Shown: piece after piece, positions 45,090 through 55,483 of the stretch | Layout: each line of letters begins with the position of its first letter | Position numbering within the stretch: position 1 is the stretch's first letter | Assembly: GCF_900107855.1 (NCBI RefSeq) | Contig: NZ_FNRJ01000011.1 | Coordinates: forward strand, 62,001 to 126,000 | Source of the DNA: Marinobacterium iners DSM 11526 | GTDB lineage: Bacteria; Pseudomonadota; Gammaproteobacteria; Pseudomonadales; Balneatricaceae | Reading direction: 5' to 3' | Length of the DNA: 64,000 bases | Program-made: the position numbers and the translations under genes | The notes under the pieces: generated by a model | Database searches by the model: none | What the model was told of the DNA's origin: nothing | What the model saw: the letters and a program-made list of their open reading frames with translations, nothing else

Positions 45090-46331
45090 ATGCTGAGCCG
45101 GCTTTCCCCCGCCATCCGCCAGTATCTGGTGGTCACCGGCAACTACTGGGCCTTTACCCTGACCGACGGCGCCCTGCGCATGTTGGTGGTGCTGCACTTT
45201 CACGGTCTGGGCTATTCGCCGCTGGAGATCGCGCTGCTGTTTCTGTTCTACGAAATCTTCGGCGTGATCACCAATCTGGTGGGGGGCTGGCTCGGAGCTC
45301 ACCTGGGTCTCAACCGCACCATGAATATCGGTCTGGCGCTGCAGGTGATCGCCCTGACGATGTTGCTGGTGCCGGCAGCCTGGTTCACCGTGCCCTGGGT
45401 GATGGCGGCGCAGGCGCTGTCCGGCATCGCCAAGGATCTGAACAAGATGAGCGCCAAAAGCTCGATCAAGCTGCTGGTACCGACGGATGCGCAGGGCACG
45501 CTCTACAAATGGGTGGCGCTGCTGACCGGCTCGAAGAATGCGCTCAAGGGCGTGGGTTTTTTCGTGGGTGGGGCGCTGCTGATGTGGCTGGGCTTTGCCG
45601 GGGCCGTGGCAGCGATGGCCGTTGCGCTGGCCCTGGTGTGGCTATTGAGTCTGGTGCTGCTGAAGCAGGATCTGGGCAAGGCGAAACACAAGCCGAAGTT
45701 TCGCGACATCTTTTCCAAAAGCCGCGCCATCAACATACTGTCAGCGGCACGGATGTTCCTGTTTGGGGCTCGTGATGTCTGGTTTGTGGTCGCCCTGCCG
45801 GTGTTTCTGTCGCAGACACTGGGCTGGAATCACAGCCAGACCGGTGGCTTTCTGGCGCTCTGGGTGATCGGTTACGGCATGGTGCAGGCGCTTGCTCCCC
45901 GGCTGACCGGCAAGGCGGCCGGGAAGGTGCCTGACGGCGCTGCGGCGGTTGTCTGGGTCGCACTGCTGGCGCTTTTGCCGGCCCTGATAGCGTTGGGACT
46001 CCTGTACGAACTGAATCCTGCTGCCGTGCTGATCGGCGGCCTGTTGCTGTTCGGTGCAGTCTTTGCCGTCAATTCGTCGCTGCACAGTTATCTGATTGTG
46101 AGTTACGCAGGCAGTGACGGCGTATCGCTGGACGTGGGTTTTTACTACATGGCTAATGCGATGGGGCGTCTGATCGGTACGCTGCTGTCCGGCTGGGTAT
46201 TCCAGTTGGCAGGTATGGGTAGCAGCGGTTTGCAGGCTTGCCTCTGGATTTCGACCGCCATGCTGGTCACGACGCTATTGATCTCCCTTGGCTTGCCACG
46301 GTTAAAAGGGCCTGACCTCGCACGCCGTTGA
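45090..46331 (+). CDS. arsJ: Organoarsenical (1-arseno-3-phosphoglycerate) exporter ArsJ
   Basis: 413 residues, MFS type with about 12 helices; ALRMLVVLHFHGLGYSPLEIALLFLFYE and SGIAKDLNKMSAKSSIKLLV are typical of ArsJ. Start codon follows the GAPDH stop with no gap, so the pair is coupled. It pumps the unstable arsenylated sugar out, where it breaks down to arsenate, giving a resistance cycle that needs no arsenite step. Last gene of the ars operon. Confidence 0.92.
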   Translation: MLSRLSPAIRQYLVVTGNYWAFTLTDGALRMLVVLHFHGLGYSPLEIALLFLFYEIFGVITNLVGGWLGAHLGLNRTMNIGLALQVIALTMLLVPAAWFTVPWVMAAQALSGIAKDLNKMSAKSSIKLLVPTDAQGTLYKWVALLTGSKNALKGVGFFVGGALLMWLGFAGAVAAMAVALALVWLLSLVLLKQDLGKAKHKPKFRDIFSKSRAINILSAARMFLFGARDVWFVVALPVFLSQTLGWNHSQTGGFLALWVIGYGMVQALAPRLTGKAAGKVPDGAAAVVWVALLALLPALIALGLLYELNPAAVLIGGLLLFGAVFAVNSSLHSYLIVSYAGSDGVSLDVGFYYMANAMGRLIGTLLSGWVFQLAGMGSSGLQACLWISTAMLVTTLLISLGLPRLKGPDLARR

Positions 46332-46453
46332 GCGTTATCAAGTACTGATTGAGCGCTGCAGCCGGTGAGTTAATAGACCCGTCGGCGGTGCTGTCATCAA
46401 ACAGTCATCCCTCAGACATATCCTGCCGAGCGTAGTATGCATTTGGAGTCATT

Positions 46454-48070
46454 ATGCTTGGCACAGTCCGTTTTCGTATTCTGTTTTTTGCCTTCCTCTG
46501 CGTGCTTGCGCTGGCCGGTCTGGCTACGCTGGCCTGGAGTATCATTATCAAGGCTGAAGAAGCCTCCAATAACCTGATCCACACCAGCTTGGAGGAAACC
46601 TGGCTGCTGGTGGATCTTGAGCAGGATCACCGCAAACTGCAGGACCTGTCCTATAAAACCAAGGCCCAGCTGTTGCTGTGGGATGAAATTGAACCGACTC
46701 ATGCTGATTTGAAGCAGGCGCTGCCCAGTCATTGGCAGCGAATTGAAAACAATGCGGGCCTGAGCGCTTGGGCCGAAGCGCATCAGGCGGAGTTTGACCG
46801 TGTGATGGCGTATCTGGATGCCATGGACAAGGGCATCAATGAAAAAAGTTACTACCGTGTCGGACAGGTGGTGGACTTTGATCTGGTACCGGCACTGGAG
46901 CCCATGCTTAAGGCGATTGCTGAGCGCCAGCAAACCAGTCGCGATGGGCTGTCCCTGGCCGCACAGGAGCTGCTGACGTTTCTTGCAAGTCAGCAGAATT
47001 ATCTGTTTGGGGGCTCAATTCTGTTTCTGGTGATCGTTGCCAGCATGACGCTTTGGCTGCGTCATACCGTCATTCTGCGGCTGCAGCGCATGGAGCGGGA
47101 CCTGAGCGCCATGGATCGCAACAGTGACTTGAGCGGTGTGCCAATGGTCGATGGCAATGATGAAGTGGCCGGCGTGAATCGGGCGTTAAGTGGTTTGGTA
47201 CAACGCTTTGAGCACTTTGTTGGTGACGTCAGAACGGCTGCCAGCGGTTTGACCGAACGCTCCGCCCAGCTGGATCGAGAGGCGGAAACCTTGCACAGCA
47301 CGTCAACGCAAACGCGTCGATTGATTGATGATGTAAACCAGTCCATGAACAACATTGCGAATCAGTCCACCGCCATCGAAGCGGCCAGCGAGCAGTCCGC
47401 CAATACAGTCCGTGAAGCACTGGCAGCCAATGCGGAAGCGCAGCAGGGCATCCTCAGCAGCGAGCAGGCAGCAGATCACGCGGTCAGTATTATCAACCGG
47501 GTCAGCGAGTCGATTACGACCCTGACCGAATCCAGTGGCCGAATCAGCCAAGTGATCAGCATCATTGCAGATGTTGCCGAGCAGACCAACCTGCTGGCCT
47601 TGAACGCTGCCATTGAGGCTGCTCGTGCCGGCGAGCATGGGCGAGGCTTCGCCGTGGTTGCAGATGAAGTCCGGGTACTGTCACAGCGCACCTCGGATTC
47701 CACCCGTGACATACGTCAGTGGGTTGAAGAGCTGGTGGCCGGTGTAAAAGAGGTCGAGCAACAACTGGGTGGCATGCGTGATGCCGGTAGTCAAAACCGA
47801 TCCCATATTACGGTTCTGCGCGCGTTCCTGGAACGGCTGCAGGAGCAGTTTGTTGAACTGGAGAGTCATAGTGCCGGTATCAGTGATGCGATCGCGACCC
47901 AGCGTGATGAAACCGGCCGTGTAGGTCGCCGGGCACAGGCGCTGGAAGAGAGTGCCGATTCACTGGTGGCAAGCGTTGGCAGCGCACGGGAAGTCAGTAA
48001 TGCCCTGCGTCAGGAATCGGACTCCATGCGTGGCCTGATCGCCCGTTTCAAGACGTCGGTAGATGCTTGA
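46454..48070 (+). CDS. Methyl-accepting chemotaxis protein
   Basis: 538 residues. Two membrane helices (about 8-30 and 190-212) enclose a mostly helical periplasmic sensor, then HAMP (about 213-265) and a signalling domain with tip [21 protein letters not shown] and [13 protein letters not shown]. No CheR-binding pentapeptide at the end. GGAG precedes the ATG at 46454. Ligand unknown. Stands alone between the ars operon and the SLC13 carrier. Confidence 0.9.
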   Translation: MLGTVRFRILFFAFLCVLALAGLATLAWSIIIKAEEASNNLIHTSLEETWLLVDLEQDHRKLQDLSYKTKAQLLLWDEIEPTHADLKQALPSHWQRIENNAGLSAWAEAHQAEFDRVMAYLDAMDKGINEKSYYRVGQVVDFDLVPALEPMLKAIAERQQTSRDGLSLAAQELLTFLASQQNYLFGGSILFLVIVASMTLWLRHTVILRLQRMERDLSAMDRNSDLSGVPMVDGNDEVAGVNRALSGLVQRFEHFVGDVRTAASGLTERSAQLDREAETLHSTSTQTRRLIDDVNQSMNNIANQSTAIEAASEQSANTVREALAANAEAQQGILSSEQAADHAVSIINRVSESITTLTESSGRISQVISIIADVAEQTNLLALNAAIEAARAGEHGRGFAVVADEVRVLSQRTSDSTRDIRQWVEELVAGVKEVEQQLGGMRDAGSQNRSHITVLRAFLERLQEQFVELESHSAGISDAIATQRDETGRVGRRAQALEESADSLVASVGSAREVSNALRQESDSMRGLIARFKTSVDA

Positions 48071-48202
48071 GATGCGCTACAGGCAGCGCGGGAAGTTGAT
48101 AATTTATATTCTTTAAACGAATAAATTTGTTATTTATTATTCTTTTATAGAATCAAAATAACCCTGTATCTTGGTGGTTTTTAACGGATACGGGTTATCG
48201 CT

Positions 48203-49978
48203 GTGGAGTGGCAGGGCTGGTTTGCACTGAGTTTGATGGTTACGGCACTGGCCGTACTGATACTGACGCGCATAGGGCCGCACATCGTGATGATGGCGGT
48301 GCTGGCACTGCTCAGTATCAGTGGTGTGCTGAGCCCCAGTGAGGCCCTGTCCGGCTTTTCCAACTCTGGCTTGATAACCGTTGCCTGCATGTTTGTAGTA
48401 GCGGCCGGAATTCACTCTTCCGGCGGTGTCGACATGCTGGTCAACCGTGTACTGGGCAAACCGAAAGGGGTGCGTGGTGCATTGGCCCGCATCTTTGCGC
48501 CGGTGGTGCTGCTCAGCGGCTTTCTCAACAACACCCCCGTAGTAGCGACCATGATTCCGGCGATCCATGCCTGGTCGCGCAAGATCAATATTCCCGCATC
48601 CAAACTGATGATTCCGCTCAGCTACAGTGCCATTCTGGGCGGTACGCTGACGCTGATCGGAACCAGCACCAATCTGGTCGTGAACGGTCAGTACCAGGAG
48701 TTGACCGGTGAAGCCGGCCTGTCGCTGTTCTCGATTACCGCCGTTGCGCTGCCGGTGGTACTGGTTGGCCTGGCATTTATCTGGCTGGTGTTTCCGCGTC
48801 TGCTGCCGGATCGCAGTGAAAAACGCGCTTTTGCCAATCTGCGTGAGTTTACCCTTGAAGTGGCTGTGGCGCCCGGTGGGCCGCTGGTGGGCCAAAGCGT
48901 GGAGCAGGCGGGGTTGCGCAGTCTGGATAGGGTCTATCTGGTCGAAATTGAGCGCAACGGCAATATCGTGACCGCAGTACCGTCCGAAGAAAAGCTGCGC
49001 GACGGTGACAGACTGGTGTTTGCTGGCGATACCGAGGCCATTTCAGACCTGCTGCGCATCAATGGAATCATCCCCTCGCCGGAAAACGGCCACTCCGATA
49101 CGCTCAACCTGGACCGTGCCGAACGCAGTCTGGTTGAAGCGGTCGTGTCACCTCACTGTGACGCCGTCGGCCACGCAATCCGTGATGCCCGTTTTCGGGA
49201 TCGCTACGGTGCTGTTGTGTTGGCAGTAGCACGCAATGGGGAACGGGTACAGGGCAACCTGGGCAATATCGTTCTGGAAGCTGGGGATACTCTTCTGCTT
49301 GAAGCACGCCCGGCCTTTGTGAGTCGCCAGCGCTACAACAAGGATTTCCTGTTGATTAACGACTTGGACAAGTCCCAGCCACGCCATGAGCGTGCCTGGC
49401 TGGCCTGGGGTATTCTGGCCGCGATTGTGCTTGCCGCCGGTACAGGTGCGACCAGTATGCTCAATGCGGCACTGGTGGGCGCCGGCTTAATGGTAGTGAC
49501 CGGTTGCTGCAGTGTGTATCAGGCAGAAAAGAGCCTCGATCTGACCGTGATTTTGACCATCGCAGCGTCCTTTGCACTGGGGGCTGCGCTGCAGAAAACC
49601 GGTGTGTCAGGCTGGATCGCCCATGCGATTGTCGACCTGAGTGCAGGCACGCCTTGGCTATTGTTGTTGCTGACTTATCTGGCCGTTTCCATCCTGACCG
49701 AAATCATCACCAATAATGCTGCCGCCGTTCTGATGTTACCGATCGTACTGGAGGTGACTGAACGTGCCGGTCTGCAGCATGAGCCGTTCATTTTTGCCAT
49801 CATGATTGCCGCTTCAGCCAGTTTTGCGACCCCGCTTGGGTATCAGACCAACCTCATGGTGTACGGTCCCGGTGGCTATCGGTTCAGTGATTTTCTCAAA
49901 GTTGGAGTGCCCATGAACCTGCTGATCGGTGCGGTTACGCTGACCACATTGCTGCTGGGCTGGCCGCTGGTGCGTTGA
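48203..49978 (+). CDS. SLC13-family permease with TrkA-C regulatory domains
   Basis: 591 residues. Membrane domain first half (VLLSGFLNNTPVVATMIPAI, GTLTLIGTSTNLVVNGQY), then two cytosolic RCK-C/TrkA-C domains (about 195-285 and 300-385), then the second membrane half (EIITNNAAAVLMLPIVL, FATPLGYQTNLMVYGPGGY). The repeated SNT-like motifs are the Na+/substrate sites of the DASS group; versions with TrkA-C inserts carry sulfate, dicarboxylates or other anions. GTG start at 48203 with a weak ribosome site; the leader 48071-48202 is AT-rich. Convergent with nhaB. Confidence 0.87.
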   Translation: MEWQGWFALSLMVTALAVLILTRIGPHIVMMAVLALLSISGVLSPSEALSGFSNSGLITVACMFVVAAGIHSSGGVDMLVNRVLGKPKGVRGALARIFAPVVLLSGFLNNTPVVATMIPAIHAWSRKINIPASKLMIPLSYSAILGGTLTLIGTSTNLVVNGQYQELTGEAGLSLFSITAVALPVVLVGLAFIWLVFPRLLPDRSEKRAFANLREFTLEVAVAPGGPLVGQSVEQAGLRSLDRVYLVEIERNGNIVTAVPSEEKLRDGDRLVFAGDTEAISDLLRINGIIPSPENGHSDTLNLDRAERSLVEAVVSPHCDAVGHAIRDARFRDRYGAVVLAVARNGERVQGNLGNIVLEAGDTLLLEARPAFVSRQRYNKDFLLINDLDKSQPRHERAWLAWGILAAIVLAAGTGATSMLNAALVGAGLMVVTGCCSVYQAEKSLDLTVILTIAASFALGAALQKTGVSGWIAHAIVDLSAGTPWLLLLLTYLAVSILTEIITNNAAAVLMLPIVLEVTERAGLQHEPFIFAIMIAASASFATPLGYQTNLMVYGPGGYRFSDFLKVGVPMNLLIGAVTLTTLLLGWPLVR

Positions 49979-49979
49979 T

Positions 49980-50001
49980 GCGCTCGCCTCAGGGCGAGCG
50001 C
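49980..50001. terminator. Hairpin between convergent SLC13 carrier and nhaB
   Basis: GCGCTCGCC (49980-49988) and GGCGAGCGC (49993-50001) form a nine-pair stem with a four-base loop. No clear T-run on either side, so a weak or bidirectional terminator. Confidence 0.5.
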
Positions 50002-50008
50002 AAAGCCT

Positions 50009-51520
50009 TCAAGCCTTGATGAACAGCATAACCGACAGCAGTCCTACCCCGCCCAACACCACAGTGTAAGGCAGAGCCATGATCACCATGCGACCATATG
50101 ATAACCGTACCAGTGGTGCGATGGCCGAGGTCAACAGGAACAGGAAGGCGGCCTGGCCGTTGGGCGTGGCAACGCTGGGCAGGTTGGTGCCGGTATTGAT
50201 AGCCACTGCCAGACGATCAAAATGTTCGCGGCTGATAGCGCCGTTATCCAGTGCCTGCTTGATTTCGCTGATATAAACCGTGGCGACGAACACGTTGTCG
50301 GAGATCATCGACAATACGCCGTTGGCGAGGAAGAACATGCCGGGCTGTTGCTCTGGCGGCAGTGCCAGTACTGCCGCGATAATTGGACTGAACAGGTGCT
50401 GCTCGTGAATGACTGCCACAATGGCGAAGAAGACCACTAGCAGTGATGTGAAGGGCAGTGCTTCCTGAAAGGCCTTGCCGATCTGATGCTCGTCGGTTAC
50501 GCCGTTAAAGGAGGTAATCAGGATGATCACCAGCAGGCCGATAAGTCCTACTTCCGCCAAGTGCAGGGCCAGTCCGACGACCAGTATGGCGGCAGCAACT
50601 GCCTGAACGATCAGTGCGGCTTTTTGGCTCTGGGTACGCTTGGCGCGCTCGGCATCGGCAAACTCCTTCAGCACCTGCAGAACGGGACGAGGCAACTTGA
50701 CGCCGTAGCCGAACAGCTTAAATTTCTCCAGCAGCACGCAAGTGATCAGCCCGGCCGCCAGTACCGGCATGGAGATGGGGGCCATCTTGATAAAGAAGTC
50801 GGCAAAATCCCAGCCGGCTGTTTTGGCAATCAGCAGGTTCTGTGGCTCGCCGACCAGCGTACATACGCCCCCCAGGGCGGTACCAATGGCACTGTGCATC
50901 AGCAGGCTGCGCAGAAAGGCGCGAAAGCCTTCCAGATCATCCCTATGCAGGTCAACCACTTCCTGATCGCTGCCGTGGTCGTGTGTATTGTGCTGATGTC
51001 CCTTGCCGGAAGCTACCTTGTGGTAAACGGAGTAGAAGCCCACCGCTACGCTGATGATGACGGCCGTGACGGTGAGTGCGTCGAGAAATGCGGAGAGCAG
51101 GGCGGCGGTCATGCTGAACATTAGCGCCAACAGGTACTTGGAGCGCACATGCAGCAGAATATTGGTAAAGGTCACCAGCAGCAGGCTCTTCATGAAATAG
51201 ATCCCAGCTACCATGAACATCAGCAGTAGAATGACCGGCAGATTGGTCTGAATCTCGGCATAGAGGGTTTCAGGCGAGGTCATGCCCAACAGCAGGGCCT
51301 CGGTGGCAAGCAATCCGCCAGGCAACAGCGGGTAGCACTTGAGTGCCATGGCCAGGGTGAAAATAAACTCGGCGATCAGAAGCCAGCCGGTCGCCTGAGG
51401 GCCAAACAGCCAGAGACAAACCGGATTGATGATCAGGAAGAGTACAATTGTCTGCTTGTACCAGGCAGGGGCATTGCCCAGAAAATTGTGCGCCAGCGCA
51501 CCGGGTGTGCTCGTCGACAT
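50009..51520 (-). CDS. nhaB: Na+/H+ antiporter NhaB
   Basis: 503 residues, close to the 500-513 residues of known NhaB. Around 12 helices; [22 protein letters not shown] is the family's start, then [26 protein letters not shown] and the late [16 protein letters not shown] and [15 protein letters not shown]. It exports Na+ (and Li+) in exchange for H+ at the inner membrane, as expected for a marine or salt-exposed cell. Confidence 0.95.
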   Translation of the reverse strand: MSTSTPGALAHNFLGNAPAWYKQTIVLFLIINPVCLWLFGPQATGWLLIAEFIFTLAMALKCYPLLPGGLLATEALLLGMTSPETLYAEIQTNLPVILLLMFMVAGIYFMKSLLLVTFTNILLHVRSKYLLALMFSMTAALLSAFLDALTVTAVIISVAVGFYSVYHKVASGKGHQHNTHDHGSDQEVVDLHRDDLEGFRAFLRSLLMHSAIGTALGGVCTLVGEPQNLLIAKTAGWDFADFFIKMAPISMPVLAAGLITCVLLEKFKLFGYGVKLPRPVLQVLKEFADAERAKRTQSQKAALIVQAVAAAILVVGLALHLAEVGLIGLLVIILITSFNGVTDEHQIGKAFQEALPFTSLLVVFFAIVAVIHEQHLFSPIIAAVLALPPEQQPGMFFLANGVLSMISDNVFVATVYISEIKQALDNGAISREHFDRLAVAINTGTNLPSVATPNGQAAFLFLLTSAIAPLVRLSYGRMVIMALPYTVVLGGVGLLSVMLFIKA

Positions 51521-51582
51521 GGCAGGTTTCTCTCTCAGCCGTAAGGGCTGTCATGCAGTTTGAGTTGTTTTTATCGCGGCGA

Positions 51583-51588
51583 ATTATA
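51583..51588 (-). promoter_or_regulatory. Candidate -10 box of nhaB
   Basis: TATAAT on the minus strand, 62 bases before the nhaB start, inside a GGCG...CGCC inverted pair that might be an operator. No convincing -35 is seen, so this is tentative. Confidence 0.35.
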
Positions 51589-51715
51589 CGCCGGGTTTAA
51601 TAATATTGCTGCACCTGCGTAATACCAGAGCATCCTCAATTAGTGCTAATCATATCGACCTGCTATGGCAGGCGTTGCATAATCCCTTTTACCTCTTTCC
51701 ATACAAGGACGCATC

Positions 51716-52168
51716 ATGGAGTTTCAGATCGAATACTGGCACTGGGTCGTATTTGGCATGCTGCTGATATTGGCCGAGTTGGTGGTGCCCAGCTTTACCA
51801 TTTTCTGGTTTGGGCTTGGTGCTCTGCTGATGGCGCTGCTGGTCTGGTTGCTGCCCGAGCTTACACTGAACCTGCAGTTGGTACTGTGGGCAATCGGATC
51901 GGGTCTGTTTGCGCTGGCCTGGTTTCGACTATTGCGACCGATGATGCGAGACCGAACCAAAGCCGGTATTTCACGTGAGGCGGTACTGGGTGAAACCGGG
52001 CAGGTGATAGAAGCCCCGCAAGCCGAGCGGCGAGGGCGAGTCAGATTTACCACACCGGTACTGGGTGATGATGAATGGGAGTTCATCTGTGAGCAGCCGG
52101 TCGAAGTGGGTGATCGAGTGGTGATAACGGAAATTTCCGGCAACACTCTGATTGTCAGAAAACGCTGA
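51716..52168 (+). CDS. NfeD family membrane protein
   Basis: 150 residues: two to three N-terminal membrane helices (about 8-70) and a C-terminal OB-fold (about 90-150, ending EISGNTLIVRKR). AAGGA precedes the ATG. NfeD-like proteins pair with SPFH/band-7 proteins, and such a gene follows after 39 bases, which supports the call. The pair is thought to organise membrane domains or control membrane protease partners. Confidence 0.9.
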   Translation: MEFQIEYWHWVVFGMLLILAELVVPSFTIFWFGLGALLMALLVWLLPELTLNLQLVLWAIGSGLFALAWFRLLRPMMRDRTKAGISREAVLGETGQVIEAPQAERRGRVRFTTPVLGDDEWEFICEQPVEVGDRVVITEISGNTLIVRKR

Positions 52169-52207
52169 TACAACCAAACCTTCAAGTGATTGCATGAGGA
52201 TAAACGG

Positions 52208-53068
52208 ATGCTGATCGATGGATTGACAATGGCTGGAGTATTTCTGGCTTTGGTAGTAGTCACCCTGTTTCTGGGTGTCAAGATTGTGCCTCAGGGCAGT
52301 AAGCATGTGGTGCAGCGGCTGGGCAAGTACCACAAGACGCTGGGACCAGGGCTGAACATCATTTTCCCCTATATTGATACCGTGGCCTACAAGGTGACGA
52401 CCAAGGATATCGTGCTGGATATTCCTTCACAGGATGTGATCACGCTCGATAATGCGGTGATCATCGCAAATGCTGTGGCCTACATTAATATCGTGTCGCC
52501 GGAAAAGGCGGTCTACGGTGTTGAGGACTACCGCTTTGCGATCCAGAATCTGGTGCAGACGTCGCTGCGCTCCATTGTAGGCGAGATGAATCTGGACGAG
52601 GCTCTGTCCAATCGTGACAGTATCAAGGCCAAGCTCAAGGGCGCGATCTCCGACGATATTGCTGACTGGGGCATTACCCTGAAAACGGTCGAAATTCAGG
52701 ATATCAATCCGTCCCAGACCATGCAGACAGCGATGGAAGAGCAGGCGGCAGCCGAACGTCAGCGCCGCGCCACTGTCACCCGAGCCGGAGGCGAAAAGGC
52801 CGCCGCCATACTGGAAGCGGAAGGGCGGCTGGAAGCATCGCGTCGTGATGCCGAGGCCAAGGTGGTATTGGCGGAAGCCAGTCAGGCTGCCATCGAAAAG
52901 GTGACCTCAGCGATCCAGGGCAACGAATTGCCGGTGATGTTCCTGCTGGGTGAAAAGTATGTGGATGCGATCAAGGAGATGTCAGCGGGTGAGAATGCCA
53001 AGATCGTACTGCTGCCCGGCGATATCCCGGCGGCTGTCCGAGGCATTATGGGTGGCATGAGCAAGTAG
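52208..53068 (+). CDS. SPFH/band-7 (paraslipin) protein
   Basis: 286 residues from ATG 52208, which has GAGGA seven bases before it; the TTG at 52190 only adds an unlikely extension. One N-terminal membrane helix (about 4-25), band-7 domain (about 25-185, with VPQGSKHVVQRLGKYHKTLGPG and EMNLDEALSNRD), then an Ala/Glu-rich coiled coil. Resembles QmcA/paraslipins. Pairs with NfeD directly upstream. Confidence 0.9.
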   Translation: MLIDGLTMAGVFLALVVVTLFLGVKIVPQGSKHVVQRLGKYHKTLGPGLNIIFPYIDTVAYKVTTKDIVLDIPSQDVITLDNAVIIANAVAYINIVSPEKAVYGVEDYRFAIQNLVQTSLRSIVGEMNLDEALSNRDSIKAKLKGAISDDIADWGITLKTVEIQDINPSQTMQTAMEEQAAAERQRRATVTRAGGEKAAAILEAEGRLEASRRDAEAKVVLAEASQAAIEKVTSAIQGNELPVMFLLGEKYVDAIKEMSAGENAKIVLLPGDIPAAVRGIMGGMSK

Positions 53069-53069
53069 C

Positions 53070-55328
53070 TCAGATCTGGTAGTTCCACCGCTCCGGCTGC
53101 TCGGTATTGTCAAACAGATCAGGAATCTGTTCTGCCGGTACCGGGCGACTGAAAAAGTAGCCCTGATACTGATGGCAGCCAAACTCGGCCAGCATGGCCA
53201 GCTGATCGGCATCTTCAACCCCCTCGGCAATGACTGTCAGGTTGAGGTTGTCTGCCATGGAGATGATGGTGCGACAGATGGTGGCATCATCAGGATCAAC
53301 ACAGATTTCACGCACGAAGGACTGATCAATCTTGAGCTTGTTAAGCGGGAAACGCTTGAGGTAGCTCAGGCTTGAGTAGCCGGTGCCGAAATCGTCTACG
53401 CTCAGGTGAACCCCCATTTTATCCAGTTGTTCCAGCAGCTGGATGGTTTGGTCCACATGTTTCATGATGATACTTTCGGTCAGCTCCAGCTCAAGTTGGC
53501 TGGGGTCAAGCCGGTAGCGCTTGAGGCAGCGTGCTACCTTGTCACAAAAATTGGCATCGTCCAGCTGAGGTGCCGACAAATTGACCGACACCCGAAGGTC
53601 AAGCCCTTGCTGTTGCCACTGCTGCAGCTGGGCACAGGCGCGCTCCAGTACCCAACTGCCGATCTCTGTGATCAGTCCGTTCTCTTCAGCCAGCGGAATG
53701 AAATTCGCGGGTGATACCATGCCGTGGCCTGGCCGTTGCCAGCGAATCAATGCCTCAACGCCGATAATGCGACCGCTCTGAATTTCGATTTGAGGCTGAT
53801 AGTGCAGCTCAAACTCCTCGTGGCGCAGGGCCTGGAACAACGCATTTTCCAGCTCAACGCGTTCACTCTGCTCATTATCGAGTCGGTGATTGTAAAAGTG
53901 GTACCGGTTGCGGCCGTTCGCCTTGGCACGATACATGGCGGCATCGGCATGCTGAATCAGTGCCTGAGGCGTATGGCCGTCTTCCGGGTAAACCGCCACA
54001 CCGATGCTGGAAGATATTCTGAACTCCTGTACTCCCACGCGGAAAACCGGAACCAGTGCAGCCTGGAGACGCATGATCAGCTGTTCAATGCGGCTGCGCG
54101 GTTTGATGTCATTGAGCATGATGACAAACTCATCACCACCGATGCGTGACAGGGTACCCTGCTGCCCCACTGCCTGCCGCAGTCGCTCGGCCAGGCTGCG
54201 CAAGAGCATATCGCCTTCGTGATGACCGAGGGAGTCGTTGATGTGCTTGAAGCGATCCAGATCCACGAATAGAACCGCCAGCGCATCTTGACGGGTCTCG
54301 GCCTGTGCGATTTGCTCTTGCAGCCGGCTCTCGAACAGGCCTCGGTTTGGCAGTCCTGTGAGACTGTCGTGCTGAGCAAGATGGCGGATGCGCTCTTCCG
54401 CAATTTTGCGCTCCTCTATCTCGCGGTGCAGGCTGGAGACCACCTGTTCCAATTCACGTGTGCGTTCTTCAACTCGCTGCTCCAGCTGCTGGCGAGCGGT
54501 GACCAGAGCCGCCTCGGTCGCTTTGCGGTCGGAAATATCCATGATGATCCAGATGCCGCCCTTGCTCAGGTCGTTCGGGTCTACCGCCTTGCTGCGAACG
54601 TCACACCAGAACCGGGAACCATCCTTGCGGATCAATTCCATCTCTGCTTCAAAGGCGCGGCCTGAAGACAGCACCGCATTGTAACGCTCTCCCGCCGCTT
54701 GCCAGATCGACTTGTCGGCATACCAGAGCTGGGAACTGACGCCGATCAGTTCGTCAGTTTCATAGCCCAGAAGCTCGGCAAAACGCCGGTTACAGCTGGC
54801 GACATGACGGTTGTGCAGGAAGACGATGCCCACCATGGCATGGTCTAAAATCAATTGCTGTTGACGCGTAATCTGTTCCAGTGAATCTGCCGCATGACGC
54901 TGCTGATCGATATCGTCAACGATCCAGATGGAGCCTTGTTCGGGACTGGATGGGTTGATCATTTTGCCGGTAACGCGGCACCAGAACGGTTTACCGCTGG
55001 CGCGGCGCATCTGCAGTTCGGTACTGAAACGCTTGCCTCGGGCAAGAGAGGGATAGGCTTCGACGCCGAGCTTGCGAAAGCTGAGGTTATCTGGATACAG
55101 CTGTTCGCTGCTGGTGCCAACCAGTTGGTCGGCGCTGTCGTAACCGTAAATTTCGGCAAAGCGCTGATTGCAGCGCTGAATCTGGCGCTGCAGGATGAAA
55201 CAGATGCCAACACTGGCGTTGTCCAGTATGACACGCTGTTCGTTCAGAATCCTCATCAACTCCTGCTGGCTTGGCAGAGTGAGGTTGTTGCGGCTGTCGC
55301 GTGTAGGCTTGTTGTTATCGTTTGTCAT
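53070..55328 (-). CDS. PAS-PAS-GGDEF-EAL c-di-GMP protein
   Basis: 752 residues with no membrane helix. Two PAS domains (about 30-145 and 150-270) that share a repeated IILDN/ICFILQRQI-type start and GSIW/GGIW ends, a coiled linker (EQRVEERTRELEQVV), GGDEF intact at 397-401 but without the RxxD inhibitory site, and EAL with Glu525 in EALIRW, ELTESII, DDFGTGYSSLSYLKRFPLNKLKIDQSFV and EGVE. Both activities are possible; such proteins are often phosphodiesterases whose GGDEF binds GTP. Convergent with the band-7 gene with one base between stops, and divergent from the amidoligase. Confidence 0.9.
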   Translation of the reverse strand: MTNDNNKPTRDSRNNLTLPSQQELMRILNEQRVILDNASVGICFILQRQIQRCNQRFAEIYGYDSADQLVGTSSEQLYPDNLSFRKLGVEAYPSLARGKRFSTELQMRRASGKPFWCRVTGKMINPSSPEQGSIWIVDDIDQQRHAADSLEQITRQQQLILDHAMVGIVFLHNRHVASCNRRFAELLGYETDELIGVSSQLWYADKSIWQAAGERYNAVLSSGRAFEAEMELIRKDGSRFWCDVRSKAVDPNDLSKGGIWIIMDISDRKATEAALVTARQQLEQRVEERTRELEQVVSSLHREIEERKIAEERIRHLAQHDSLTGLPNRGLFESRLQEQIAQAETRQDALAVLFVDLDRFKHINDSLGHHEGDMLLRSLAERLRQAVGQQGTLSRIGGDEFVIMLNDIKPRSRIEQLIMRLQAALVPVFRVGVQEFRISSSIGVAVYPEDGHTPQALIQHADAAMYRAKANGRNRYHFYNHRLDNEQSERVELENALFQALRHEEFELHYQPQIEIQSGRIIGVEALIRWQRPGHGMVSPANFIPLAEENGLITEIGSWVLERACAQLQQWQQQGLDLRVSVNLSAPQLDDANFCDKVARCLKRYRLDPSQLELELTESIIMKHVDQTIQLLEQLDKMGVHLSVDDFGTGYSSLSYLKRFPLNKLKIDQSFVREICVDPDDATICRTIISMADNLNLTVIAEGVEDADQLAMLAEFGCHQYQGYFFSRPVPAEQIPDLFDNTEQPERWNYQI

Positions 55329-55483
55329 TACCGTTTCAAACCGGTCCTGAATTACCTGTTAGTGCAAGACTAGCACGAAGCTGGCAGATACTGCATAGCA
55401 CTAAAGCCGATTACAGAGTCTTTGCATGGAGCAATACTTGCGTTAGGGTGAAATGAACACTGCCTGACAACTGGAGGTAGCCC

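Noticed and set aside
50486-51124. 212-codon plus-strand frame across nhaB
   Set aside because: Gln/His/Gly-rich shadow of the nhaB coding strand.
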